DNA of 6,039 nucleotides from Actinomycetota bacterium (GCA_005885165.1 VAXR01000020.1:1-6039); one strand, 5' to 3'. Counted from the stretch's first letter, positions 1 through 5,426 are shown. Numbers and translations: made by a program. Notes: a model not told the origin generated them from the sequence alone.

Positions 1-615
1 CATCGCGGTGTCCGTGATGTGCGGCTCGAGGCGGTGCCCGAACGTGACGTACTCCTCGGTCATCGTGTGCAGGTCGAGCATCGGGTCCTTGGCATGGGGG
101 CGCAGCACGTGGCGCTTGGGCTCCATCGCGGCCATGATCTTCTTGCGTAGGATGGACGGGTCGAGCAGGTCCTGCACCCGGATCCCGAGCCGTGCCGCCT
201 TGTCGGCATAGCAGGGGCCGATCCCGCGCTTGGTGGTGCCGATGCGGAGCTTGCCCAGGCGTGCCTCGCCCGCCTGGTCGAGCAGCACGTGGTAGGGCAT
301 GATCAGATGCGCGTTGGCGGAGATCTTCAGCCCGCTCGTGTCGACGCCGCGAGCGTGGAGGGCGGCGATCTCGTCGGTGATCACCTTCGGGTCGACGACC
401 ACCCCGTTGCCAATCAGGCAGAGCTTCCCCGGATAGAGGATTCCCAAGGGGATCAGGTGGAACTTGTAGATCTGGTCGTCGCGGACGATCGTGTGGCCGG
501 CGTTGTAGCCGCCCTGGTAGCGGACGACCACGTTCGCTCGCTCCGCGAGCAGGTCCGTGACCTTGCCCTTCCCCTCGTCGCCCCACTGGGCGCCCACGAC
601 AACGAGGCCCGGCAT
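1..615 (-). CDS. purA: Adenylosuccinate synthetase, N-terminal half (cut by left window edge)
   Basis: PurA joins IMP and aspartate using GTP to make adenylosuccinate, the first committed step from IMP to AMP in the cytoplasm. The ATG at 615 opens a frame that stays open to base 1, giving 205 of the roughly 430 residues usual for the family. Visible motifs are the N-terminal P-loop WGDEGKGK (residues 11-18) with catalytic Asp13, NAGHT (38-42) with catalytic His41, IGNG (68-71), and the IMP-binding segment GTTKRGIGPCYADKAAR (126-142). Residue 37 is Tyr in GGYNAGHT, where His or Asn is commoner. The start gives the usual family N-terminus. Only a weak GA-rich ribosome-binding signal precedes it. 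The gene follows the helicase loader by 24 bases and is probably the promoter-distal end of the same cluster. Identity is certain; the C-terminal half lies outside the window. Confidence 0.97.
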   Translation of the reverse strand, partial: MPGLVVVGAQWGDEGKGKVTDLLAERANVVVRYQGGYNAGHTIVRDDQIYKFHLIPLGILYPGKLCLIGNGVVVDPKVITDEIAALHARGVDTSGLKISANAHLIMPYHVLLDQAGEARLGKLRIGTTKRGIGPCYADKAARLGIRVQDLLDPSILRKKIMAAMEPKRHVLRPHAKDPMLDLHTMTEEYVTFGHRLEPHITDTAM

Positions 616-639
616 CGAGTGTCTCTTCCTCTCTCTCTA
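616..639 (-). other. GA-rich spacer ahead of purA
   Basis: The 24 bases between the loader stop and the purA ATG read, on the minus strand, as alternating GA followed by GGAAGAGA. This is the only candidate ribosome-binding region for purA. GAGG lies about 12 bases from the ATG, which is long, and GGAAGAG is a poor but closer match. The spacer holds no hairpin or promoter that I can see, which fits co-transcription with the upstream genes. Confidence 0.45.
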
Positions 640-1395
640 CTAAGACTCGCCGCTGACCGTGCGCAGCCCGACGGCGTCGTCACTGCGCTCGGACCAGTCT
701 ACGAACGGCTTCCGGCGGTCAGCTCCAAAGATCGGGATCGCGGCGCACATCTCGCTGAGACGCGAGACGGTGCGCTCGCCGAGCTGTGCCTTGAGCTCGT
801 CGCGATTCTGGAGGTTGGTGGTGACCACGATCGAGCGCTGATCCTGCCAGCGTTCGTTGACGATCGCGTAGAGCTGCTCGAGAACCCACTCGGTTCGCTT
901 CTCGGCGCCGAGGTCGTCGAGGTGGAGCAGGTCGACCCGCGACAGCCGGCGGAAGAGGTCGAGATAGGAGCTGCCGGCGCCGTCCTCGTAGGTGGCCTTG
1001 ATGTCGGCAAGCAGCTGCGGGACCGAGTAGATCGCCACGGAGCGTCCGCGCTCGATCGCCGACTGGGAGATCAGCATCGCGAGCGACGTCTTGCCGGTTC
1101 CGACGTCGCCGTAGAACCAGAAGCCGCGGCCACGGTCGAGGTTGCGGTCGATGTCGGTGATGAAGTCCCGGACCTGCCGGAGTACCATCGGATCGAGGTC
1201 GCAGATCGGGTTGCGCTCGAACGAGACGCCGCGGAAGCGCCGCGGGATGCCCGAGCCGATGCGGCGGCTGGCGTTGCGGTTGATGCGAATCGTCCGGCAC
1301 TCGCAGGCGCGCGCCGTGTTCGTCTCGTCGTCGAGGATCCAGCCGCTCCCGTCGCAGACGCCGCGCGGGCAGAAGTCGCCGGCCGCGGGGCTCAA
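640..1395 (-). CDS. DnaC/DnaI-type AAA+ replicative helicase loader with N-terminal Cys cluster
   Basis: 251 residues. Proteins of this family hold or open the DnaB hexamer and help load it on single-stranded DNA. The N-terminus carries a probable zinc site: Cys9, Cys14, then GSGW (16-19), then CEC (Cys31 and Cys33). The AAA+ core follows with Walker A GDVGTGKT (96-103), Walker B LLHLDDLG (156-163), sensor I TTN (192-194) and an Arg-finger-like segment GERTVSRL (206-213). The start is TTG at 1395, overlapping the dnaB stop as TTGA and preceded by GGAGG 4 bases upstream. That implies translational coupling to dnaB. The position directly behind dnaB supports loader over generic IstB-like ATPase, although the AAA+ core alone does not separate these (transposase helper IstB is the main alternative). 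No transposase is nearby. Known from the family: DnaI of Bacillus has a comparable N-terminal zinc domain that contacts the helicase. Confidence 0.88.
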   Translation of the reverse strand: MSPAAGDFCPRGVCDGSGWILDDETNTARACECRTIRINRNASRRIGSGIPRRFRGVSFERNPICDLDPMVLRQVRDFITDIDRNLDRGRGFWFYGDVGTGKTSLAMLISQSAIERGRSVAIYSVPQLLADIKATYEDGAGSSYLDLFRRLSRVDLLHLDDLGAEKRTEWVLEQLYAIVNERWQDQRSIVVTTNLQNRDELKAQLGERTVSRLSEMCAAIPIFGADRRKPFVDWSERSDDAVGLRTVSGES

Positions 1396-2795
1396 AAGTC
1401 CTCCGGCTGCCCGTCGGCCGCCTGCAGCGGGACGTCGCTTGAGCGCTCGCGGTAGAGGTTCGCGAACTTCGGATAGCGCTCGAGGAACGTGAGCTTGACG
1501 GTGCCGACCGGGCCGTTGCGGTGCTTGGCGACCTTCACCTCGGCCACCCCGGGCTCGTCGGTCGAGTCGTTGTAGTACTCGTCGCGGTAGATGAACATCA
1601 CGAGGTCCGAGTCCTGCTCGATGTTCCCGCTCTCGCGAAGGTCAGAGAGCAGGGGGCGCTTGTCCGGGCGCGACTCCACGGCCCGAGACAGCTGTGACAC
1701 CGCGATCACGGGGATGTTCAGCTCGCGCGCGAGCAGCTTGAGCCCGCGGCTGATCTGACCGACCTGCTCGACCCGGCTGTCCGCGCCCGGCTCGGGGCGC
1801 ATCAGCTGCAGGTAGTCGACGATCACGAGACCGAGGTCCTGGCGCGCGTGGAGGCGGCGGGCCTTCGCTCGCAGCTCCATCACGCCGAGGTCGCTCGAGT
1901 CGTCGATGAAGAGCGGCGCCGCCGCGAGCTTCTCGGTGGCCTTCAGCACCTTCGGCCAGCGGTCGGGGCGCACGCGGCCCTTGCGCAGGTCGTCGCCGTT
2001 CAGCTTTGCCTCGGCGGCGATGAACCGCTGGGCCAGCTCGGTCTCCGACATCTCGAGCGAGAACATCGCCACCGCGTGGCCGTGGTCGACCGCCGCGTTC
2101 TGGGCGATGTTCGTGACGAGCGCGCTCTTTCCCATGGCCGGCCGTGCTGCGAGCACGATCAGGTTGCCCGGCTGGAAGCCGCCGGTCAGCTCGTCGATGT
2201 CCTTGAAGCCCGACGGCGTGCCCGTGACCGCGACGCCCTCGCGCGAGACCTTCTCGAGCTTCGCGAGCTCGTCGTGGAGGACGGCCTCGATCGTGCGGAC
2301 ATCGCCCGAGCGATCGTCGTGCGCGATCTTGTAGAGCGAGGCCTCCGCGCGCTCGAGCAGCTCGTGGGGCTCGCCGGCGAACCCGTAGACGTCCTCCTGG
2401 ATGCCGCGGGTCGTGTCGAGCAGCCGACGCAGCATCGCATGCTCCTTGACGATGCGCCCGTAGTGCCGCGCGTTCGCCGCTGCGGGCACAAGGGTCGGCA
2501 GCGAGTGGACGTAGGCCGTGCCGCCCGCCTCCTCGAGCTCGCCCGAGCGCGTCAGCTCGTCGCAGACCGTGAGGGCGTCGACTGGCTCCGGCTCCGCCTT
2601 CTCCTTCAGGCGGATCATCGCCCGGAAGATCTGCCGGTGGCGCTCGCGGTAGAAGTCCTCGGGCTTCAGCTTGACGTCGATCAGGAGGCCATCGAGCGCC
2701 TGCTCCGAGAGCAGGATCGCACCGAGGACCGAAACCTCTGCTTCCTGGTTCTGCGGAGGGACGTTGCCTGTATCAGGCCTGGCTGAGACGGCCAC
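1392..2795 (-). CDS. dnaB: Replicative DNA helicase DnaB
   Basis: 467 residues, normal length, with no intein. DnaB is the hexameric 5'-3' helicase that unwinds DNA at the replication fork. The N-terminal helicase-binding domain begins at VPPQNQEAE (12-20) and ends near residue 160. The RecA-like motor follows: Walker A ARPAMGKS (217-224), catalytic Glu in FSLEMS (245-250, Glu248), Walker B VIVDYLQLM (324-332), the gamma-phosphate-sensing Gln368 in VSQLSR, DLRESGNIEQDSD (385-397), and the Arg-finger motif KHRNGPVG (424-431). The start is GTG at 2795. An in-frame TGA lies three codons upstream, so no longer start is possible, and a later one would cut the conserved N-terminus. No convincing Shine-Dalgarno sequence precedes it. 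The gene lies 50 bases after rplI and overlaps the loader by 4 bases. Confidence 0.98.
   Translation of the reverse strand: MAVSARPDTGNVPPQNQEAEVSVLGAILLSEQALDGLLIDVKLKPEDFYRERHRQIFRAMIRLKEKAEPEPVDALTVCDELTRSGELEEAGGTAYVHSLPTLVPAAANARHYGRIVKEHAMLRRLLDTTRGIQEDVYGFAGEPHELLERAEASLYKIAHDDRSGDVRTIEAVLHDELAKLEKVSREGVAVTGTPSGFKDIDELTGGFQPGNLIVLAARPAMGKSALVTNIAQNAAVDHGHAVAMFSLEMSETELAQRFIAAEAKLNGDDLRKGRVRPDRWPKVLKATEKLAAAPLFIDDSSDLGVMELRAKARRLHARQDLGLVIVDYLQLMRPEPGADSRVEQVGQISRGLKLLARELNIPVIAVSQLSRAVESRPDKRPLLSDLRESGNIEQDSDLVMFIYRDEYYNDSTDEPGVAEVKVAKHRNGPVGTVKLTFLERYPKFANLYRERSSDVPLQAADGQPEDF
1400..1404 (-). promoter_or_regulatory. Shine-Dalgarno site for the helicase loader, inside dnaB
   Basis: GGAGG on the minus strand lies within the last dnaB codons, 4 bases before the TTG start that overlaps the dnaB stop. 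It is the strongest argument for choosing this TTG, since no nearby ATG or GTG keeps all four N-terminal cysteines. The spacing is shorter than the usual 5-9 bases. Confidence 0.7.
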
Positions 2796-2845
2796 CGCTG
2801 ATCAAGCGCTAACGGGGCCGGGAACAGGATTCGATCGCAGACCCA

Positions 2846-3295
2846 TCACTCCGCCGTGACGATCGTCTTCACGCTCGCAGTCACGCCCTCGGCCACCTCG
2901 ATGGTGACCATGTGCGTGCCGGTCGTGCGGATCGGGTTCTCGAGGTGGACGCGGCGGCGGTCGAGCTTCAGGTCCCGCGCCTGGCGGATCGCCTCGACGA
3001 CGTCCTGCGCGGTGACCGATCCGAACAGCCGCCCGTCCTCGCCGGCCGGCTGGGAGATCGTGAGCACGGTGCGCGAGAGGAGCGCCGCGTTCTCCTGCGC
3101 CCGCTCCTCGGCCTCCTGCTTGGCCTGCTCGGCGGCCTCCATGCGGCGCTTGGCCTCCGCGATCGACGCCGGCGTAGCGGTGTGCGCGAGCTTGCGCGGC
3201 AGGAGGTAGTTCCGGAGATAGCCCGGCGCGACGTCGACGATGTCCCCGCGCTCGCCGAGCGGCTCCACGTCCTTCAGCAGGATCGCCTGCGTCAT
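2846..3295 (-). CDS. rplI: 50S ribosomal protein bL9
   Basis: 149 residues, typical for bL9. The protein binds 23S rRNA near the L1 stalk and helps maintain reading frame. The N-terminal domain shows the family signature around GERGDIVDVAPGYLRNYL (residues 14-31). A long charged helix rich in Ala, Glu and Lys (about 43-75) links it to the C-terminal rRNA-binding domain, marked by GRLFGSVT (88-95) and the strand TGTHMVTIEV (125-134). The ATG at 3295 lies 10 bases after the rpsR stop. The ribosome-binding signal TAAGG overlaps that stop codon at a spacing of 8 bases, so the two genes are very probably co-translated. The rpsR-rplI-dnaB order is common in bacteria. Nothing in the protein is unusual. 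Confidence 0.97.
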   Translation of the reverse strand: MTQAILLKDVEPLGERGDIVDVAPGYLRNYLLPRKLAHTATPASIAEAKRRMEAAEQAKQEAEERAQENAALLSRTVLTISQPAGEDGRLFGSVTAQDVVEAIRQARDLKLDRRRVHLENPIRTTGTHMVTIEVAEGVTASVKTIVTAE

Positions 3296-3305
3296 GAGAC
3301 GCGCC

Positions 3306-3581
3306 TTAGCGTTCGGAAACGTATGGGAGCAGGCCGAGCTCGCGGGCGCGCTTTATCGCCGTCGCGAGCTGGCGCTGGTGGCGCCGGCAGGCTCCCGTGA
3401 TCCGCGCGGAGCGGATCTTGCCCTTCTCGCTCATCGCCCGGCGAAGCGTGCCGAAGTCCTTGTAGTCGACGACGTCGACCTTGTCGCGGCAGAACGGGCA
3501 TGGCTTGCGCCGGCCCCCTCCGGGGGGCCCCTTGCCTCTGTCCCTGCGCCGGGTCTGCTGCCGGCCGCGTTGCTTCGCCAC
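3306..3581 (-). CDS. rpsR: 30S ribosomal protein bS18, zinc-ligand form
   Basis: 91 residues. bS18 pairs with bS6 on the 30S platform. A basic, Gly/Arg-rich N-terminus (1-26) leads to CPFC (28-31), the core KVDVVDYKDFGTLRRAMSEKG (34-54), and ITGACRRHQRQLATAIKRAR (61-80). Cys28, Cys31, Cys65 and His68 make a full four-ligand zinc set, so this is the zinc-binding rather than the cysteine-less paralogue type. In actinobacteria with two S18 copies, the cysteine-less copy is induced under zinc starvation. Whether a second copy exists here cannot be seen. The start is GTG at 3581, preceded by GAGGAAAGG with its last base 10 bases upstream. A longer reading of the same stretch in another frame is a shadow. 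The gene follows ssb after 101 bases. Confidence 0.97.
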   Translation of the reverse strand: MAKQRGRQQTRRRDRGKGPPGGGRRKPCPFCRDKVDVVDYKDFGTLRRAMSEKGKIRSARITGACRRHQRQLATAIKRARELGLLPYVSER

Positions 3582-3591
3582 TCTGTTCGAA

Positions 3592-3600
3592 CCTTTCCTC
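3592..3600 (-). promoter_or_regulatory. Shine-Dalgarno region of rpsR
   Basis: GAGGAAAGG on the minus strand ends 10 bases before the GTG at 3581. It supports the GTG as the real start, because no in-frame ATG lies nearby. The palindrome GTTCGAAC (3585-3592) sits between this site and the start codon; no role for it is evident. Confidence 0.55.
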
Positions 3601-3610
3601 GACGAACTGC

Positions 3611-3632
3611 CCTCGGCCTGGCGAGGCCTGGC
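3611..3632. repeat. Short repeat/hairpin in the ssb-rpsR spacer
   Basis: The 8-mer GGCCTGGC occurs twice with a 2-base gap (3615-3622 and 3625-3632). CCTCG (3611-3615) can pair with CGAGG (3622-3626) around a 6-base loop. Either structure would lie in the mRNA about 30-50 bases before the rpsR start. The stem is short and the pattern may be chance in GC-rich DNA. The rest of the 101-base spacer holds only a TAGACT (-10-like) hexamer without a -35 partner. Confidence 0.3.
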
Positions 3633-3682
3633 TCAAGAGCACGGCGAGTCTAGCGGGGGCCATTCTGCCGAGCCGACTACCC

Positions 3683-4144
3683 CTAGAACGGGATGTCGTC
3701 GTCGGCAGCGCCCTCGCCGCCGGCGGCGGCGGGAGCGGCCTGGAAGTCGGCGGTGTCGGCAGGGACGTCGGTCTGGGGCGTGAATCGCCCTCCGTTCTCG
3801 CCGCCCTCGCGCGACCCGAGGAACTGGACCGAGTCGGCGATGATCTCCACCGACTGGCGCTTGTTGCCCTGCTGGTCCTGCCACTCGCGCCACTCGAGGC
3901 GGCCGTCGACCGCCACCGGGCGGCCCTTCTGGAGGTACTGGGCGCAGTTCTCGCCCTGGGCTCCCCAGACGGTGACGTCGAAGTAGTTGGGCTTGTCGAC
4001 CCAGTTGCCCGACTGGTCCTTGCGACGCGTGTTGGTGGCGATCCGCAGGCTGCACACGGACGTGCCGCCGGGCGTGCTGCGCAGCTCTGGATCGCGCGTG
4101 AGGTTTCCGGTCAATACGACGCGGTTGATGTTGGTTGCTGCCAT
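3683..4144 (-). CDS. ssb: Single-stranded DNA-binding protein
   Basis: 153 residues. SSB coats single-stranded DNA at forks and repair sites and recruits partner enzymes through its C-terminal tip. The OB-fold runs from about 4 to 110 (INRVVLTGNLTRDPELRSTP at 6-25; YFDVTVWGAQGENCAQYL at 54-71; GRLEWREW at 81-88). A Gly/Ala/Pro-rich flexible linker follows (111-146). The tail ends in the acidic tip DDDIPF (148-153), the conserved partner-binding peptide. The start is ATG at 4144, backed by AAGGAG 8 bases upstream. The frame can be extended to a TTG at 4189, but that adds 15 residues before the normal N-terminus and has no ribosome-binding site. It is the second gene of the cluster, between rpsF and rpsR, as is usual. 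Confidence 0.98.
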   Translation of the reverse strand: MAATNINRVVLTGNLTRDPELRSTPGGTSVCSLRIATNTRRKDQSGNWVDKPNYFDVTVWGAQGENCAQYLQKGRPVAVDGRLEWREWQDQQGNKRQSVEIIADSVQFLGSREGGENGGRFTPQTDVPADTADFQAAPAAAGGEGAADDDIPF

Positions 4145-4152
4145 TTTCGGCG

Positions 4153-4158
4153 CTCCTT
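4153..4158 (-). promoter_or_regulatory. Shine-Dalgarno site of ssb
   Basis: AAGGAG on the minus strand, 8 bases before the ATG at 4144. It decides between this ATG and the in-frame TTG at 4189, which has no such signal. Confidence 0.8.
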
Positions 4159-4246
4159 CTCTCGGCGAAGGCGGTTCGGGATTGGTCAAGCGAGAGTACA
4201 GGCGGAAGCCGCCGGAACGGGCGCGTTCTGCCGGATTGTCGCGGGA

Positions 4247-4269
4247 AGTTCGCGGAGTTTTCGCGAACT
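4247..4269 (-). promoter_or_regulatory. Stem-loop between rpsF and ssb
   Basis: AGTTCGCG (4247-4254) and CGCGAACT (4262-4269) form a perfect 8-bp stem around a 7-base loop. It starts 22 bases after the rpsF stop on the minus strand. No U-run follows, so it is not a classical intrinsic terminator. It could be an attenuator, an mRNA processing or stability element, or a protein-binding inverted repeat. A second, smaller stem GGCGG-AAG-CCGCC (4201-4213) lies between it and ssb. The 147-base gap is unusually long for this otherwise compact cluster. Confidence 0.5.
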
Positions 4270-4291
4270 CGTAACGAAAAGTGCTCGGCCG

Positions 4292-4768
4292 TCAGGACTC
4301 GGTGGCCTGCTCGGCTGGCTCGGCCTCCTGACCGCCCGACTCGTCGGCGCCCTCGGAGGCCGGCTCCTCCACCGCGGCGTCGGCCGCGGCGCGCGCCGCC
4401 ACGCGCGTCTCGTCCGCGTGCTCCTCGCGGTCCCTGCCGCGCGGCGACTCCGGTCGCGGCGTCGGAGGCGGTGGCGAGCCGGGCTTCAACCGGATGATCC
4501 TGAAGCGCAGGACGCCGTCCGCGATCTTCAGCGAGTGGTCAACCCGCTCGAGCAGCGAGGAATCGTCGGTCTCGAACTGGAAGAGGTGATACGCGGCCTC
4601 GGGCCGGTGATCGATCTCGTACGCGAGGCGGCGGATCCCCCAGTCGTGATGACCGACCAGGCTGCCGCCCGACTGGATCATCGACTCGACGTTGCTAAGG
4701 ACCTCGTTCTGGCTCTGCTCGGGCGCGTTCGGATCGAGCGCGAGCATGAGGTCGTACAGGTGCGGCAC
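4292..4768 (-). CDS. rpsF: 30S ribosomal protein bS6 with long acidic C-terminal tail
   Basis: 158 residues. bS6 binds 16S rRNA together with bS18 on the 30S platform. The ferredoxin-like core covers residues 1-96: YDLMLALDPNAP (5-16), the hallmark WGIRRLAYEI (43-52), AYHLFQFETD (59-68) and DGVLRFRIIRLKPG (84-97). The usual protein stops near residue 95-100. Here a 61-residue tail follows, first Pro-rich (99-109), then Ala/Glu-rich (114-158), probably disordered. The start is GTG at 4768, where family similarity begins. The frame is open further upstream, with an ATG at 4825 that would add 19 Ala/Gly-rich residues, but no ribosome-binding site supports it. No Shine-Dalgarno sequence precedes the GTG either, which fits leaderless translation. 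It is the promoter-proximal gene of the cluster. Confidence 0.94.
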   Translation of the reverse strand: MPHLYDLMLALDPNAPEQSQNEVLSNVESMIQSGGSLVGHHDWGIRRLAYEIDHRPEAAYHLFQFETDDSSLLERVDHSLKIADGVLRFRIIRLKPGSPPPPTPRPESPRGRDREEHADETRVAARAAADAAVEEPASEGADESGGQEAEPAEQATES

Positions 4769-4776
4769 CGCGGCGG

Positions 4777-4785
4777 AAGATAGCA
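4777..4785 (-). promoter_or_regulatory. Candidate extended -10 promoter of rpsF
   Basis: TGCTATCTT on the minus strand matches the extended -10 form TGnTAnnnT. It ends 8 bases before the rpsF GTG. Transcription would start at or within a base or two of the start codon, giving a leaderless mRNA, which is common in actinobacteria and agrees with the lack of a Shine-Dalgarno sequence. I see no good -35 element. The element also lies in an AT-richer island of an otherwise GC-rich gap. Confidence 0.45.
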
Positions 4786-4863
4786 ACGCGCCCGCGCCGC
4801 CCCTGGCGGGCGCCACGCCGCGCATCGGGGGCGAGATGCGCAGCTCAGCGCCCTTATGACCAC

Positions 4864-5361
4864 ATGGCACGGCGGCGAGGAGACGGCCCATCCGGTCTGA
4901 TCGACCGGGTGCGTTGGGGAAACGTGGGGCGGTTGGCCGCGGTCCTCGCCGCCGGCCTCCTGATCGTTCTCGGGCCGCATTCCTGCGGAGGAGGCGACCC
5001 CACGCCCGCGGCGGGACTCCGCGGGCTGCAGCCCGACAACGGCAGCGGAGCCGGCCACGGGCAGTCGGACCTCGGGCAGGCGCAGCCGCCGACGACACCC
5101 CAGCCAATGCCTAATCCTGGTGAACCGCCGCACCGGAAGAAGAAGAGGCACAAGCGCAGCCACGGGCGGGGCGGACCTTCAGGAACTCCGCTAACGCGGC
5201 CAACGCCCACGACGACACCGCGCGGCACACGGAGCTTGCGCAGGGCGGTCCCTTCCTACCGGCGCCGCTACTCGTCCCCGCCGGTCCGGCGCTACGTCCC
5301 GGCCGCGCCGCACTCCGAGCCGGCGCCCGAGCCGCCCCCGGCGTCGCCCGAGTTCCTCTGA
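4864..5361 (+). CDS. Unrecognised Pro/Arg-rich protein with one N-terminal membrane segment
   Basis: 165 residues; I do not recognise a family. A basic start (MARRR) and RVRWGNVGR (15-23) lead into a hydrophobic stretch VGRLAAVLAAGLLIVLG (21-37), then PHSCGGG (38-44). Cys41 could recall a lipobox, but Pro-His at -3/-2 is a poor fit, so a membrane anchor with the tail outside is more likely. The rest is low-complexity: Gly/Gln/Pro-rich to 90, a basic cluster RKKKRHKR (91-98), Thr/Pro repeats (109-119), Arg/Tyr-rich (123-144), then Pro/Glu to the end SPEFL. Codons use G or C heavily at the third position, as in coding DNA. The ATG at 4864 is the first in frame, with no ribosome-binding site. 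It is divergent from rpsF, 95 bases away, and the only plus-strand gene here. A role in the cell envelope is only a guess. Confidence 0.68.
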   Translation: MARRRGDGPSGLIDRVRWGNVGRLAAVLAAGLLIVLGPHSCGGGDPTPAAGLRGLQPDNGSGAGHGQSDLGQAQPPTTPQPMPNPGEPPHRKKKRHKRSHGRGGPSGTPLTRPTPTTTPRGTRSLRRAVPSYRRRYSSPPVRRYVPAAPHSEPAPEPPPASPEFL

Positions 5362-5363
5362 CC

Positions 5364-5382
5364 AGGCGCTCGGGGAGCGCCT
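5364..5382 (+). terminator. Perfect hairpin just after the plus-strand gene
   Basis: AGGCGCTC (5364-5371) pairs completely with GAGCGCCT (5375-5382) around a GGG loop. It starts 3 bases after the TGA ending at 5361. No U-run follows, but U-less GC hairpins often serve as terminators or 3'-end stabilisers in actinobacteria. The position right behind the stop makes a 3'-end role likely for the plus-strand gene. Confidence 0.55.
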
Positions 5383-5383
5383 A

Positions 5384-5426
5384 CTGTGGGGACTTGGGGG
5401 GACTCTGTGCCCCCAATCCCCCACAG
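5384..5426. terminator. Large interrupted hairpin in the convergent intergenic region
   Basis: CTGTGGGG (5384-5391) pairs with CCCCACAG (5419-5426). After a 2x2 internal mismatch, TTGGGGG (5394-5400) pairs with CCCCCAA (5410-5416) around a 9-base loop. That makes 15 pairs in one 43-base element, starting one base after the preceding hairpin. It sits between convergent genes, so it could act as a bidirectional transcription barrier. G-runs of 4, 6 and C-runs of 5, 5 also resemble intergenic repeat elements found in many copies in some genomes. No U-run flanks it on either strand. Confidence 0.5.

Noticed and set aside
289..1455. Long plus-strand open frame (388 codons) opposite purA and the helicase loader
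   Set aside because: It is antisense to two clearly conserved genes, resembles no family, and is rich in Val/Asp/Arg/Ala as expected for an antisense frame of GC-rich DNA.
1848..2786. Plus-strand open frame (312 codons) opposite dnaB
   Set aside because: Shadow of dnaB with the same antisense composition; no motifs.
3647..3652. TAGACT as a -10 element for an internal promoter before rpsR
   Set aside because: The hexamer fits TAnnnT, but no -35-like sequence stands 16-18 bases upstream, and such hexamers are frequent by chance.
4145..4189. TTG at 4189 as the start of ssb
   Set aside because: It adds 15 residues before the normal SSB N-terminus and has no ribosome-binding site, whereas the ATG at 4144 has AAGGAG at 8 bases.
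4182..4200. TTGACC and TACTCT on the minus strand as promoter parts before ssb
   Set aside because: They are in the wrong order for one promoter, and neither has a partner element at a workable distance.
3500..4783. Plus-strand open frame (427 codons) spanning rpsR, ssb and rpsF
   Set aside because: It covers three conserved minus-strand genes and shows no domain; a GC-rich antisense artefact.
4854..4860. TTATGAC as the -10 element of the plus-strand gene
   Set aside because: It ends only 3-4 bases before the ATG, too close even for a leaderless start, and lacks a -35 element.
4966..4995. Lipoprotein signal around Cys41 of the plus-strand protein
   Set aside because: Pro-His-Ser before the Cys does not match the lipobox preference for Leu/Val at -3 and small residues at -2; a membrane anchor explains the segment better.
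4769..5107. N-terminal extension of bS6 up to 5107 (271 codons)
   Set aside because: The added Arg/Pro/Ala-rich stretch has no bS6 similarity and overlaps the divergent plus-strand gene; conservation starts at the GTG at 4768.
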